DNA of 22,416 nt from Coemansia sp. RSA 1804 (Eukaryota; Kickxellomycota; Kickxellomycetes; Kickxellales; Kickxellaceae): contig JANBTH010000282.1 in NCBI GenBank assembly GCA_027578815.1, positions 1 through 22,416 on the forward strand. Reading direction: 5' to 3'. Shown here piece by piece: positions 8,892 through 17,667 of this stretch. Within the stretch, counting starts at the first letter, position 1. Every line of letters begins with the position of its first letter. The notes below the pieces were generated by a model. The model saw only the letters and a list, made by a program, of their open reading frames with translations, was not told the DNA's origin and did no database searches. The position numbers were made by a program, and so were the translations under genes.

Positions 8892-9401
8892 TATATAGTT
8901 TGCTTGATTGTTTGGTGAGGTAGCGAGAGGCGCTTCCATCGTCTTAGACAAGTGTTTATCGGCTAATGGCTGAGTCTGGCGCTGAAAGAACGTTGATTTG
9001 CGCAGCGAAAGTCTTTGTTTGGCAGTTGAAAAGATGCTGCGGACACTCTTGGTAGAGCGCGAGGATGTTGGACGGTGCTGTTGCTGGTTTACACTTGTGG
9101 CGGTTGTAGAGGGACTATGGATAACAGACAACATTGGGGTGGCTATGTGGCTTTGCTCGTCTGCATTCCTAGTGTGAAACAGGGTGTCCATTGAGCTGGT
9201 ATTCCTCTGAATCAATTTCTGTTGGCTGTTGGAGTGGAGAATCGAGACATCTGGAGCTGGATCAGTGTTGGAACCATCGACGCCTTTTTCACTGCTTGAT
9301 GATCTGAACAGCCTTTTGATGGGGTTGCGAATGGATGATTTTGAGCGACGGATAGTATTGCTTGACCCTTGCTTAGGCTTGGAGAAATTGTCGTGAAGCA
9401 T
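8892..9401 (-). CDS. 5' exon of the LD-like repeat gene
   Basis: 170 codons from the ATG at 9401 end exactly in phase 0 at a strong donor (ATA|GTAAGT). The next in-frame codons after the donor soon reach a stop, so splicing is the better reading. The segment is basic and Ser/Thr/Gln-rich, with clusters such as NTIRRSKSSIRNPIKRLFRS near residues 15-34 and RSTKSVRSIF near 115-124, as expected of a disordered, phosphorylatable or membrane-associating N-terminus. A TATA-like TATAAA on the minus strand lies about 95 bases upstream, which supports this start. It could alternatively be a separate small gene. Confidence 0.6.
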
Positions 9402-9494
9402 TGGAAAGAATGACCTGTCGTAAATGTAGGCAATAGTAGGGATATGGTGGCACGTTGTAGAAACAACAGGAGCAATATGATAAAATAATAGATG

Positions 9495-9500
9495 TTTATA
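9495..9500 (-). promoter_or_regulatory. TATA-like box for the LD-like repeat gene
   Basis: TATAAA on the minus strand is 94 bases before the ATG at 9401. Beside it CCAGTAT occurs twice, at about 9502 and 9513 on the plus strand. Confidence 0.4.
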
Positions 9501-11141
9501 GCCAGTATAAAAACCAGTATTAAATATTGAGATGCTTTAGAAATGTTGGGCGTAAAGGGACATTAAAAAGCGGTAGAAACAAGAAGCGAGATCGTAAATA
9601 CTGGGAAATATACCACGGTATGGCGATCGTGAACAAGAAAAAAAGGCAAAACGTAAAAGTTAAAAGACGCAAATGTCAAAGGAAAGAAAAGAATAAAAGC
9701 GTAAAGTATCAAGGTTAAATAAGAAACCACCTCAGCAACAACAGGCGATGCGGCTGAATATAAGAGACATGTGAGCCAGAAAAGAGGCAGCTGTGTTTTT
9801 TGTCAGGCCATTCCCTGGGGAAGGAAGAAACACAGGTGATGCCTGTGAAGTGTAATAGAATGTGAATCATGGAAAAACATTCCCCTCTTTCTCTCTCAGT
9901 TTGCTGGTCAATTAGCTCACTTGTACTGGAAAGCAGGGGGAGGGGGGGAAATTACATGCGCGGTCCCTGACCATATTTCCAGTATGCGCAAGAAAGAGAT
10001 AAAGAAGAAACGCAAATAAACAAAACAAACACGACTGCATTGCAACCACTTTTAGGGCAAACCATTCGGACCTGTTGCATAAGGAGGCTCAGGAACCGCT
10101 TCAGACAATCGCGCAAGAACCACATCTCATCTGCACAGCAGCAGCGCAATGTTCCGTGCTTTTAGGCCACAGCGCGAAAAAGCCACCGTTTCATCCAAAA
10201 ACGGAGTGTTGTTTGTTTTTGTTGTTTGGTTTGAACCGAAAAGGATACAGTAATGCGGGACGACAACCCCCCTCTTTCCTTGCCCGTAGATTTCTTTTGG
10301 TTTGGTTGAACTGTTACCAGGTCATCCCGAGTGATCACTGTTATGCGAAATGTGTAACTGATTGGCATGTGCTCTAATGAAGCTGTCACCAAACATTTCG
10401 TTTATCAGACGATTCAAAAATGCTGGCTGACAGCCAAAGCACTCTGTTAATCTATCTTACTAGTCACTTCTACCGTATCGAGGGTGGAAAGATTATTTTC
10501 CCATTATTTAGCATAAAGCGCTACAGCATAAGTAGTTGTTTTCAATGGTCCTTGGGATCTTAACAAGGCAAACTTAGTGCTTTTCACACATAAATCTGAT
10601 ATATCGGATGGCGTAGAACTAGTTTGGGCAATATGCAACGCTCGATAACTAAGCGGAAATTAAATATTAAATTGTGTTGATAAAAGAATGGAAATTAGCG
10701 GGCATTTTAGATCGTGATAATGCGGGATGAGACCACATGCCTCCTCTGCCTTTCTGAAGGGGAGGTCCAACATCAATATCAACATCAATATGAAAAAACG
10801 AGGTCTTGCCTTTGTCCGCTCCCAATTCTGACTTTCTTTATCTTTATCTTTTTCTCTAATTTATTCCAGTCTTTTTCTTTTTAATTTAACATTTCAGCTC
10901 TTTCATTATCTGCTTGTCTACTGACTGAGGTTGAGTTGTACGCTCCGCAAGACCCACTCACTACTAGCATAATTCAGACAAGGCAGCGGGGAGGAAATAA
11001 AGTAGCATCCGATTCGGGCGCCCACCCAATTCACACGCCCACCCTACTGAAACAAGGAGGGGGAAGGGGCTGTATTTTTATCTTTATTTCTCTTCCTTGC
11101 AATCAATGCATCAGTAAGAAGAAGCCCAGGAGTGTCGATTT
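9501..11141. other. Long spacer upstream of the mitochondrial carrier gene
   Basis: Purine-rich tracts at 9560-9700 and polypyrimidine tracts at 10840-10900 dominate. Open frames such as 9527-9718 (Lys/Arg only), 10075-10377 and 10936-11145 lack family resemblance and I treat them as chance. A short tandem repeat of AACATCAATATC lies at 10770-10792. The C/T-rich stretch at 10834-10915 is a likely leader or promoter tract of the carrier gene. No TATA box is obvious. Confidence 0.45.
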
Positions 11142-12527
11142 ATGAGCGCTGATTCAACACGAGACGGACAGCAGAAGAAGAAAGAGGAACACGGGAGTAG
11201 ATCAGCATCAGACGCAAGCACTGGCACAGCAGACTCCTCTCACACAGACACCGACGCAGCAGAGTGCAGAAGGAGGAAACGGTTCCGCTCAATGCATAAC
11301 GAGCGAGACCACTACTGGTCAGCAGGGGGAATTCCACCGCACCGCGAACGGGACCGCACGCACAAGGAGCATGTTGTAGATACGATTCATTACAATGGCT
11401 GGGAGAGCGAGACATCGAGTCTTAGCGCAGCAATGGCTGCAAGCATAGAGTCCACCGGCTCGATGCCCGATTCAGCAGCGGCTGTGATATCTGCAGCGCC
11501 AGAGTTGGCGCCAAACACGAGTGGCAGCACCGGTGCGCTAAGAAGCGATGGCAGCAGCGCCCATCAGCAGCAGGATCTGACGGGAATTCTCTTTGAGGCC
11601 AAGGGGTCGGGACTGGAGACCAAACAGCCAGCAATGCAGCAATCGCACATCGCAAACCAGACGCTGAAGAACTCGCTTGCAGGCGCAGGTGCCGGCTGCG
11701 TATCGTCGGTTGTGACGTGTCCGCTTGACGTGGTTAAGACAAGGCTCCAGTACCAGGGCGTTCTCCAAGGAAAGTACCGGAGCCAGGGATTCAAGCCGTA
11801 CCATGGAACAGTCAGCACGCTGCGGCGAATATTCACAGAAGAGGGCGTGCGCGGACTCTACCGCGGACTAGCACCCATGCTCATGGGATACCTCCCGACG
11901 TGGGGCATCTACTTTGCAGCGTACGAGTCGCTGAAGCGCGAGCTGTCGGCGCAGCAGCAGGTGCGGCTGGGTTCTACCACGGTGCATGTAGTGTCGGCAA
12001 TGGGCGCTGGCGCATCAACATCTACGCTGACGAATCCGATCTGGGTACTAAAGTCGCGGTTTATGACGCAGAGCGTCTTTACCGACTACCGCTACACCAG
12101 CATGCTGCAAGCAGTGCGTGCGATCTACGCGTGCGAGGGACTGGGTGGATTCTACAAGGGCCTTGGCAGCAGTCTCCTTGGCGTCACGCATGTGGCCGTG
12201 CAGTTTCCGCTCTACGAGCAGCTCAAGTGCTGGCTCCGTGTTGACCATGACCACCAGCTCAACTCGTCGCGCATTCTGCTGGCGTCGGCGCTGTCGAAGA
12301 TGACTGCTTCCAGCGTGACGTATCCGCACGAGGTCATTCGCACTCGGCTGCAGACCCAGACGACGGCGCCATTCAAGTACAAGGGCATCGTGCATGCTGT
12401 GAAGCTGATATACGCGGAGGAGGGTGTGCCGGCCTTCTATCGTGGTCTGACCACCAATCTTATCCGCACCGTGCCTGCGAGCATGATGACTCTGCTTACG
12501 TACGAGCTGCTTATCCGCTTCCTCTGA
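11142..12527 (+). CDS. YIA6: Mitochondrial carrier, NAD+ transporter (YIA6/NDT1-like)
   Basis: A member of the six-helix mitochondrial carrier family that exchanges solutes across the inner membrane. The three repeats lie at about residues 172-268, 280-368 and 376-461. Their signatures are PLDVVK (194-199), PIWVLK (299-304) and PHEVIR (395-400). The second, with Trp where most carriers have an acid, plus LPTWGIYFAAYE (251-262) and FPLYEQLK (355-362), are features of the NAD+/pyrimidine/folate branch and point to the mitochondrial NAD+ carrier. FAD or pyrimidine nucleotide transport is the alternative. The first about 165 residues are a hydrophilic Ser/Ala/Glu-rich extension, longer than usual. 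The ATG at 11142 is the first in the frame, and the protein would still be a complete carrier with a later start. Its end lies 238 bases from the convergent COG2 gene. Confidence 0.92.
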   Translation: MSADSTRDGQQKKKEEHGSRSASDASTGTADSSHTDTDAAECRRRKRFRSMHNERDHYWSAGGIPPHRERDRTHKEHVVDTIHYNGWESETSSLSAAMAASIESTGSMPDSAAAVISAAPELAPNTSGSTGALRSDGSSAHQQQDLTGILFEAKGSGLETKQPAMQQSHIANQTLKNSLAGAGAGCVSSVVTCPLDVVKTRLQYQGVLQGKYRSQGFKPYHGTVSTLRRIFTEEGVRGLYRGLAPMLMGYLPTWGIYFAAYESLKRELSAQQQVRLGSTTVHVVSAMGAGASTSTLTNPIWVLKSRFMTQSVFTDYRYTSMLQAVRAIYACEGLGGFYKGLGSSLLGVTHVAVQFPLYEQLKCWLRVDHDHQLNSSRILLASALSKMTASSVTYPHEVIRTRLQTQTTAPFKYKGIVHAVKLIYAEEGVPAFYRGLTTNLIRTVPASMMTLLTYELLIRFL

Positions 12528-12765
12528 AGCTCGCTGGCCTTGGGGCTACTTGATGACTGGTATGACTCTCTTTTCTCTCTTCTTCTCTTGTCTGTATCAA
12601 CATTAACACATTTGAATCACACATCCTTTCGTCTACTTGATGCTGCGTTTATTTCCTTTTCGTGGAACATTACATGGCACAACTTGTTATTCGCGATGGT
12701 AATAGTAATAGTGATAAGAGTGAGAATATAAAAAAGTCAGACTCCCAAAGAAACAAGCAGCGTAT

Positions 12766-15339
12766 TCAAGCGGGACCAAGCGGTGCAATGGTATCAACCA
12801 AGTTGTTGTACTCACCATGCGCATGGGCACCGTGATCACCGATGATCCGGCCAACCTCAGTGACGTCCAGCCATATCTGGCGGCGGATCTTGTCGTTGTC
12901 TGACGAGAGCTTCTTGCCTCTCAGATCAACATCCGCAGGCACCAGTGCGTTCTCGTCCAGAGCCTGCTGCTTCTTACTCCGCTCCCGATCAGAGGCGGCA
13001 CCGCTACTTCCTCCAGCATACACCCGTGTTTTGCGCAGTCTCTGCAGACTCGCTTCCGTCTTGCTGATAGTGGCCAGCGCCTCGGTACACGCTTTGGCCA
13101 TCTCCTGCGATATCCCAGCACACGTCTCCGCACGCAACATTGCTCTTGTGCGGTCCCTGAACTCTTGCTCCCCAGCCATGCCACTCGAATCCAATTCGCC
13201 TCCACCGCCTACATCGTTGTTGTTGTCGCTTTGCGTCGTCAAGAACTGCGACTCAATGCTCCTTAGTGCAGCAAACAACTTGCTTATAAACAGCGATGGC
13301 GTGGTTGGCGGCTCGCGGTTCGTGTGTCGGAACTGCGAGGTTGCTCGACGGATCTGGCTCCCCAGATTACTGCAGCTCGAGGCAACAACCGCGGCCCCCA
13401 TGTTTTTCAGCGCATACGAGCAAGTTCTTTCAAGCGGCTCAATCCTTTGAACAATATCCCTCTCTAAGTTCTCTGCATCTCCAGATACTGCTGCCTCTGC
13501 CTCTGCCTCTGTCTCTGCTGTTGCTACGCCGTCCTGATCCGCTGCCGCATTAGGGCTGTTACGTTGATAAACCACAGCGTCTGTTTCTGTTGACTGCAAA
13601 AGCTTCTTGAATATAACGGACTTTGCGTATGCGACCAGCTGGTGTTTCAGAACATACATGTCATGGATATAGTCCAGAAGCTCGCCAGTATCCGGTCCCC
13701 CAGTCGTATTATTCTTAGCTAACTCAGAGCTGTCCTTGGCCGTTAGTTGCGAGATCCGCTCATCGGTCATTTGCTCGTACCAAGAAACAATCTGAAGCGT
13801 AAGGTGCCAAAAGCTAGCCCCCAGCGGTTCAAGGTATATCTCAGATGACCAGCAGTACTCGGTTGCCCATACTGCTCTTGCCGCCCAGTCCCTGCGCAAC
13901 AAATACTGGCGCTTAATCGTGTCCAACTTATCCTTCTCCATCTTGGCATTCGCATGTTGCTCATCACCGTTGCCGCCCTTCCGATCATCATGCAGTTCTG
14001 AGAAATATTTGGTTCCTGCATACGCACCGTCATCCTTTAATGGAGAGGACTGCTGGCTAGCACCACCGTCCTTGAGAATAGCGGAAAGTACATGCTTTTT
14101 GCATATGGAAAAGTAGGCAGCTAGCTGCCATTTGCGACTAAACTCTGCAAAGCACGAACTGTCAAGCACAGACGTTTTGGTGCCAGCGCCACTGTTTTCT
14201 CCATTCGCTTGCGTGTCTGCCGCAGCCAGAGTAAAAATCCGACTGAATTCATCCATCAGGTGGCGAGCAGCCAAGTAGTTTTTGTGGAATCGGTCGGGAA
14301 TGCCGGGAACAAAGACAAGTGGCAGTGCTGAAATGATGCTTGCCGATACCTCCTGCCAAAACACACGGGTACCCAGATGCTGGTATATTGGGGACAAGAG
14401 CTCGCTGTGGATCGCGTTGGTCAATGGAACGGCCACGTTGCGCACAAACTCTAGTATCTGATGAACGATCGATTCAAACACCTTTGGATCCAAGCCCATT
14501 CCTTTGCAAGTACCCGACAGCTGGTTCTGCGACACCCTGTCAACAAGCAGATCAAGCATAAACGGCCTGACTAGTTGGTTGCGCATAATCTCTTCGGCCC
14601 TTCCGTCCTCCTCCAGAGTGCTGTATGTCCGCAGGCAGCATGCAATTAGGGAGCCCGAGTCCATGTGCTGCCCGCCCAGATACCGGTCGATTTGGCTGCA
14701 AAGAAACACCTCAAGCGCCCTGTGCAGCGTTTCCTCGATGGTTTGCATTTTATTTGCGGCCATCTGGACAAACGGGTAATCGCTGCCCTTGCTGACGAAA
14801 TACCGGATCTGGCCAAGGTCCACGGCAGCGCGTTCCAAGCACTTTATGTACTCCAAGGACGATCCCTCGGATGCGGTGGACAAGAGCTGCGACTCCTGCA
14901 AAATCGATTCCACGCGATCAATCAGCTGCGAAAGATCAATAAACAGTCGAAGCATCTGCTTCTTTTCCCTGATAGCCGACCGGTACGCGAGTCGCGAATC
15001 AATATACTCCAGTTTGGCCGAAAAGTCCTCATGTGTTCGCTTGATCTCGCCTGTCAGTGTCCCGAGCAGTGGCCGCACGTCGTCTATGGTTCTGTCGATT
15101 CCTGAAAGACTTGTGTTGAGTGCTAAAAAGTCCTCGTATCGCTTGTTTATCAGATCGTGTAGGTCCTGGCGAACCTCGCGTACTTTGATACTAAGCTCTT
15201 TGTGCACTTGGCTAAGACTTTTTCCCTGCTGCAGACTGGCCTCCGCATACTCCTCAACCACAAACTCTGGGCGTTTCAGCGATGGTGACGCTGACGACGC
15301 TGACGGTGACGGCGCCTCATCTGCTTGCATTTTCGCCAT
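12766..15339 (-). CDS. COG2: Conserved oligomeric Golgi complex subunit 2
   Basis: COG2 belongs to lobe A of the COG tethering complex, which holds retrograde vesicles for fusion within the Golgi. The 857-aa product has the COG2 N-terminal domain at about 24-155, starting FVVEEYAEASLQQGKSL. It contains the coiled-coil core with INKRYEDFLALNTSLSGIDRTIDDV (64-88). The C-terminal part at 745-857 has the family ending (SSDNDKIRRQIWLDVTEVGRIIG). Human COG2 is 738 aa; the extra residues are low-complexity loops, among them a GluAla/GluThr stretch encoded by a CTCTGC-type microsatellite (about 13486-13526). A GTGAGT near 12815 resembles a donor, but the codons past it (YNNLVDTIAPL) resemble the end of other COG2 proteins, so I keep the frame unspliced. 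It shares a 389-bp divergent promoter with QCR7. Confidence 0.88.
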   Translation of the reverse strand: MAKMQADEAPSPSASSASPSLKRPEFVVEEYAEASLQQGKSLSQVHKELSIKVREVRQDLHDLINKRYEDFLALNTSLSGIDRTIDDVRPLLGTLTGEIKRTHEDFSAKLEYIDSRLAYRSAIREKKQMLRLFIDLSQLIDRVESILQESQLLSTASEGSSLEYIKCLERAAVDLGQIRYFVSKGSDYPFVQMAANKMQTIEETLHRALEVFLCSQIDRYLGGQHMDSGSLIACCLRTYSTLEEDGRAEEIMRNQLVRPFMLDLLVDRVSQNQLSGTCKGMGLDPKVFESIVHQILEFVRNVAVPLTNAIHSELLSPIYQHLGTRVFWQEVSASIISALPLVFVPGIPDRFHKNYLAARHLMDEFSRIFTLAAADTQANGENSGAGTKTSVLDSSCFAEFSRKWQLAAYFSICKKHVLSAILKDGGASQQSSPLKDDGAYAGTKYFSELHDDRKGGNGDEQHANAKMEKDKLDTIKRQYLLRRDWAARAVWATEYCWSSEIYLEPLGASFWHLTLQIVSWYEQMTDERISQLTAKDSSELAKNNTTGGPDTGELLDYIHDMYVLKHQLVAYAKSVIFKKLLQSTETDAVVYQRNSPNAAADQDGVATAETEAEAEAAVSGDAENLERDIVQRIEPLERTCSYALKNMGAAVVASSCSNLGSQIRRATSQFRHTNREPPTTPSLFISKLFAALRSIESQFLTTQSDNNNDVGGGGELDSSGMAGEQEFRDRTRAMLRAETCAGISQEMAKACTEALATISKTEASLQRLRKTRVYAGGSSGAASDRERSKKQQALDENALVPADVDLRGKKLSSDNDKIRRQIWLDVTEVGRIIGDHGAHAHGEYNNLVDTIAPLGPA

Positions 15340-15728
15340 CTCTTCTCGCTGATTGCTAGTTTTATGTCGACATTAATATTGAAATTAAACGAATAAAGAA
15401 CTAAGAAAAGGCGGGCCAAACGAAGAGAGTGCACGTCGCTTTCATGCTGTGGTTGTTGCTGCGACAAACGACGAACAGCAGCAACACCACGCTTAGCGTT
15501 CTTAATACATTTGATCAGATTCAGGGTTGGATTTGCCTGATACAATTAATAACGTTAATTAAGAGATTGGTGTTGATTATATTGCCGTTGAGCGATAAGA
15601 CGAGCCAAAAATTGCCCAGCGCCTTTATTTTTTACTTCCATTCCAATTTAAAAGTGTCCTTTTTCTTCGATTACAGGTCTCTCTTTTTTATTAATATATA
15701 CTAGCGAATCTATACAAATCACAAAAAA
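15340..15728. promoter_or_regulatory. Divergent COG2/QCR7 promoter region
   Basis: 389 bases separate the two start codons, which face away from each other. An inverted CCAAT box (ATTGG) at 15566-15570, about 160 bases before QCR7, is the kind of site bound by the HAP2/3/5 complex, which in fungi drives respiratory genes. That reading is inference. The C/T-rich tract at 15655-15690 suits the QCR7 leader. Confidence 0.4.
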
Positions 15729-16268
15729 ATGGAGTCGGTCGCCCGCGTACTTCAGAACAACACTGCATTCCGCGCCATCGTCCGCCCGCTTGCCAACACG
15801 TGGGTGAATCTCTCTGGCTATCGTCGCCTGGGTAAGTGGAGTAGAGCGGTAGAATCCGCGCACAAGTGGGCTCTGTTTTTTAATTGCATCAATTTCGTAG
15901 GAGGTTTTACTATTATTCTTGTGCTTAGTCTGATGAGTGAAGCGCTAATGGATTGCACTTGGCTTGCAATTACGTTGAACTGTGAAATATTAACCTTTCT
16001 TGTAGGACTGAGGTATGACGACCTTCTGCGCGAAGAGACGCCGATCATCCAGGAGGCCATTTCAAGACTGAGCCGCGACGAGATAGACGCACGCAACTTC
16101 CGCCACAGACGCGCATTCCAGCTGTCGCTGTCGCATCAGGAGCTTCCCAGCCCGCAGTGGACCAAGCCGCAGGACGACTACAAGTATCTGCAGCCGCTTA
16201 TTGAGGACGTGCGCTTGGAGCAGGCTGAGCGCGATGCCTTTAACTCGATGACCTATGTGCAAAAGTGA
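15729..16268 (+). CDS. QCR7: Cytochrome bc1 complex subunit 7 (14-kDa), one intron
   Basis: A structural subunit of respiratory complex III on the matrix side of the inner membrane. Exons are 15729-15831 and 16006-16268. The intron 15832-16005 has donor GTAAGT, a TATTAAC branch-like motif and acceptor TTCTTGTAG. The spliced product is 121 aa, the family's usual length, with NLSGYRRLGLRYDDLLREE spanning the junction as in other QCR7/UQCRB proteins. Also family-like are IIQEAISRLSRDEIDARNFR and the C-terminal YLQPLIEDVRLEQAERDAF. The intron is 174 bases, divisible by three, and has no in-frame stop. Unspliced RNA would encode a 179-aa protein with a hydrophobic insert. The homology over the junction shows the spliced form is the functional one. 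Confidence 0.95.
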   Translation: MESVARVLQNNTAFRAIVRPLANTWVNLSGYRRLGKWSRAVESAHKWALFFNCINFVGGFTIILVLSLMSEALMDCTWLAITLNCEILTFLVGLRYDDLLREETPIIQEAISRLSRDEIDARNFRHRRAFQLSLSHQELPSPQWTKPQDDYKYLQPLIEDVRLEQAERDAFNSMTYVQK

Positions 16269-17379
16269 ATAGACTCCAGCCGACATATAGGAAGGGGTGT
16301 TTGTGTGTGTTTTATTTACATCTGTCTTTTGCGACTGACTTTTTAACATAAAAAACAACATTAAAAGGATGATTTTGATTATTGGCCATGACACTTAATA
16401 TGTTGGTATGATCTAGGTTATCACTGATTTGTGTGTAAGAGTCAGGACAATGCCTATATGCTTTGTTGTTGCTTTATAAGGTAAATATCCTCTGCTGGCA
16501 TGGAAGCCACACTGTATCTTTTGCTTGAGCCAGACTGGGCAATATGCAAAAGGATTGAAGACCCGCGTCCATTGTATTGATGATTGCATTGCCCGCTCTA
16601 TTATTTATAGTCCGGGTGTCAGAATGTCCTCATTCAATGCGTTTAGACAAAGGATTATGCGTCCTGTCTCTGAAAGACCGTTTCTATCGGACTGGCAAAC
16701 CAAAACATGTCAGAAAAAAGTAAAGCAATGGTAAAAGCAATAGTAAAAGCAAAAGCAAAGCGGGAATGCCCTTGTCAGTGTCTACGGATGCACAAAGACA
16801 AGTGTTCTCATGCTGCTATATCAGCGAGTGATTGCGGAGTGACCTTTTTAGTGTTTGATTTAGAACACTGCCAAAATAAGAGATTCTGGGGTGTCTTGCA
16901 GAAAACAAAAGCTCAGCAGAGAGCTCTTTTGTGTCCCTTCGCCGATCTCTTCTTCGGCCTTAAGGGAAAAAAGGAAGAAAGAAAATGGCATATTGCTTCT
17001 GTGCACCCTTTTTTCATTTCGCAACATCAAAATAAGATGAATAATGAACAATGCGAATTCAGAGTTTTTGCAGGAACCCATGCTTGGAGAAAGAGAGAAT
17101 GCAGCGGCGGATACACATTTCTTCCCCCTTCCTTTTTTTCCATTCAGCGAACCCGTCAACAAAAAAAAGACTCACACATTCTTGCGCCTCCTGTTTTTAT
17201 AAACGAGTGAAACTGACGCTTTTTTAGTTGCCAATGCATCGTTTTCTATCGAGTTCCTTTGAGCATACATGCTCTACTTGCATCTCTTTGTGCGAAATTC
17301 AATAAAGGCGTGTCAAGAAAGGAAGAGAATATCTTTTTGGATTCCCACCGCCAGAAGAAGAGACTCAAAGCTTCTTTCA
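16269..17379. other. Spacer between QCR7 and the F-box gene
   Basis: I see no gene with a recognisable family. The longest frame, 16707-17210 on the plus strand, is 167 codons with many Lys, Cys and Phe and no domain I know. Its start lies in an AAAGCAATAGTAAAAGC-type simple repeat (16721-16760), and I treat it as a doubtful frame. A short minus-strand frame overlaps it. Confidence 0.45.
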
Positions 17380-17387
17380 TATAAATA
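17380..17387 (+). promoter_or_regulatory. TATA box of the F-box/LRR gene
   Basis: TATAAATA lies 288 bases before the ATG at 17668, followed by a pyrimidine-rich leader and a GGTTG/GGGTTG run at about 17528-17550. Confidence 0.45.
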
Positions 17388-17667
17388 AAATAAACATACA
17401 TCCCATTGCAAGCTTCCTTCTTATTCAAAAGTTCTCCTTTTCCATTGACATTTTGTTGCTTTCCTCTCCTTCACTTTTGCACACACCCTTTTGCCTTTTT
17501 CCTTGACGCTGCATTTCTTTCCTTTTGTTGGTTGGGTTGGGTTGGTTAGTTGGTCAGCCAGCTTATACACATCCCACCATTCAGCAATACCCTGTATCAA
17601 CACCGCATATCTTTTCACATCTATAGCAAACAGAGAGAAAAAAGGGGCAAAGCCTTTAATCGGACAA

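Noticed and set aside
12766..12817. GTGAGT donor-like site near the COG2 C-terminus
   Set aside because: The codons after it resemble the normal COG2 ending and no strong acceptor follows, so no intron was called.
14789..15352. 187-codon plus-strand frame opposite COG2
   Set aside because: Ser/Arg-rich antisense shadow of the COG2 N-terminal region.
16707..17210. 167-codon plus-strand frame before the F-box gene
   Set aside because: No domain recognised, starts in a simple repeat, and residue use does not resemble the neighbouring genes; not called as a gene, though transcription would change that.
17528..17550. GGGTTG/GGTTG run as an interstitial telomere repeat
   Set aside because: Only a few imperfect units within a G/T-rich leader; simple sequence is a sufficient explanation.
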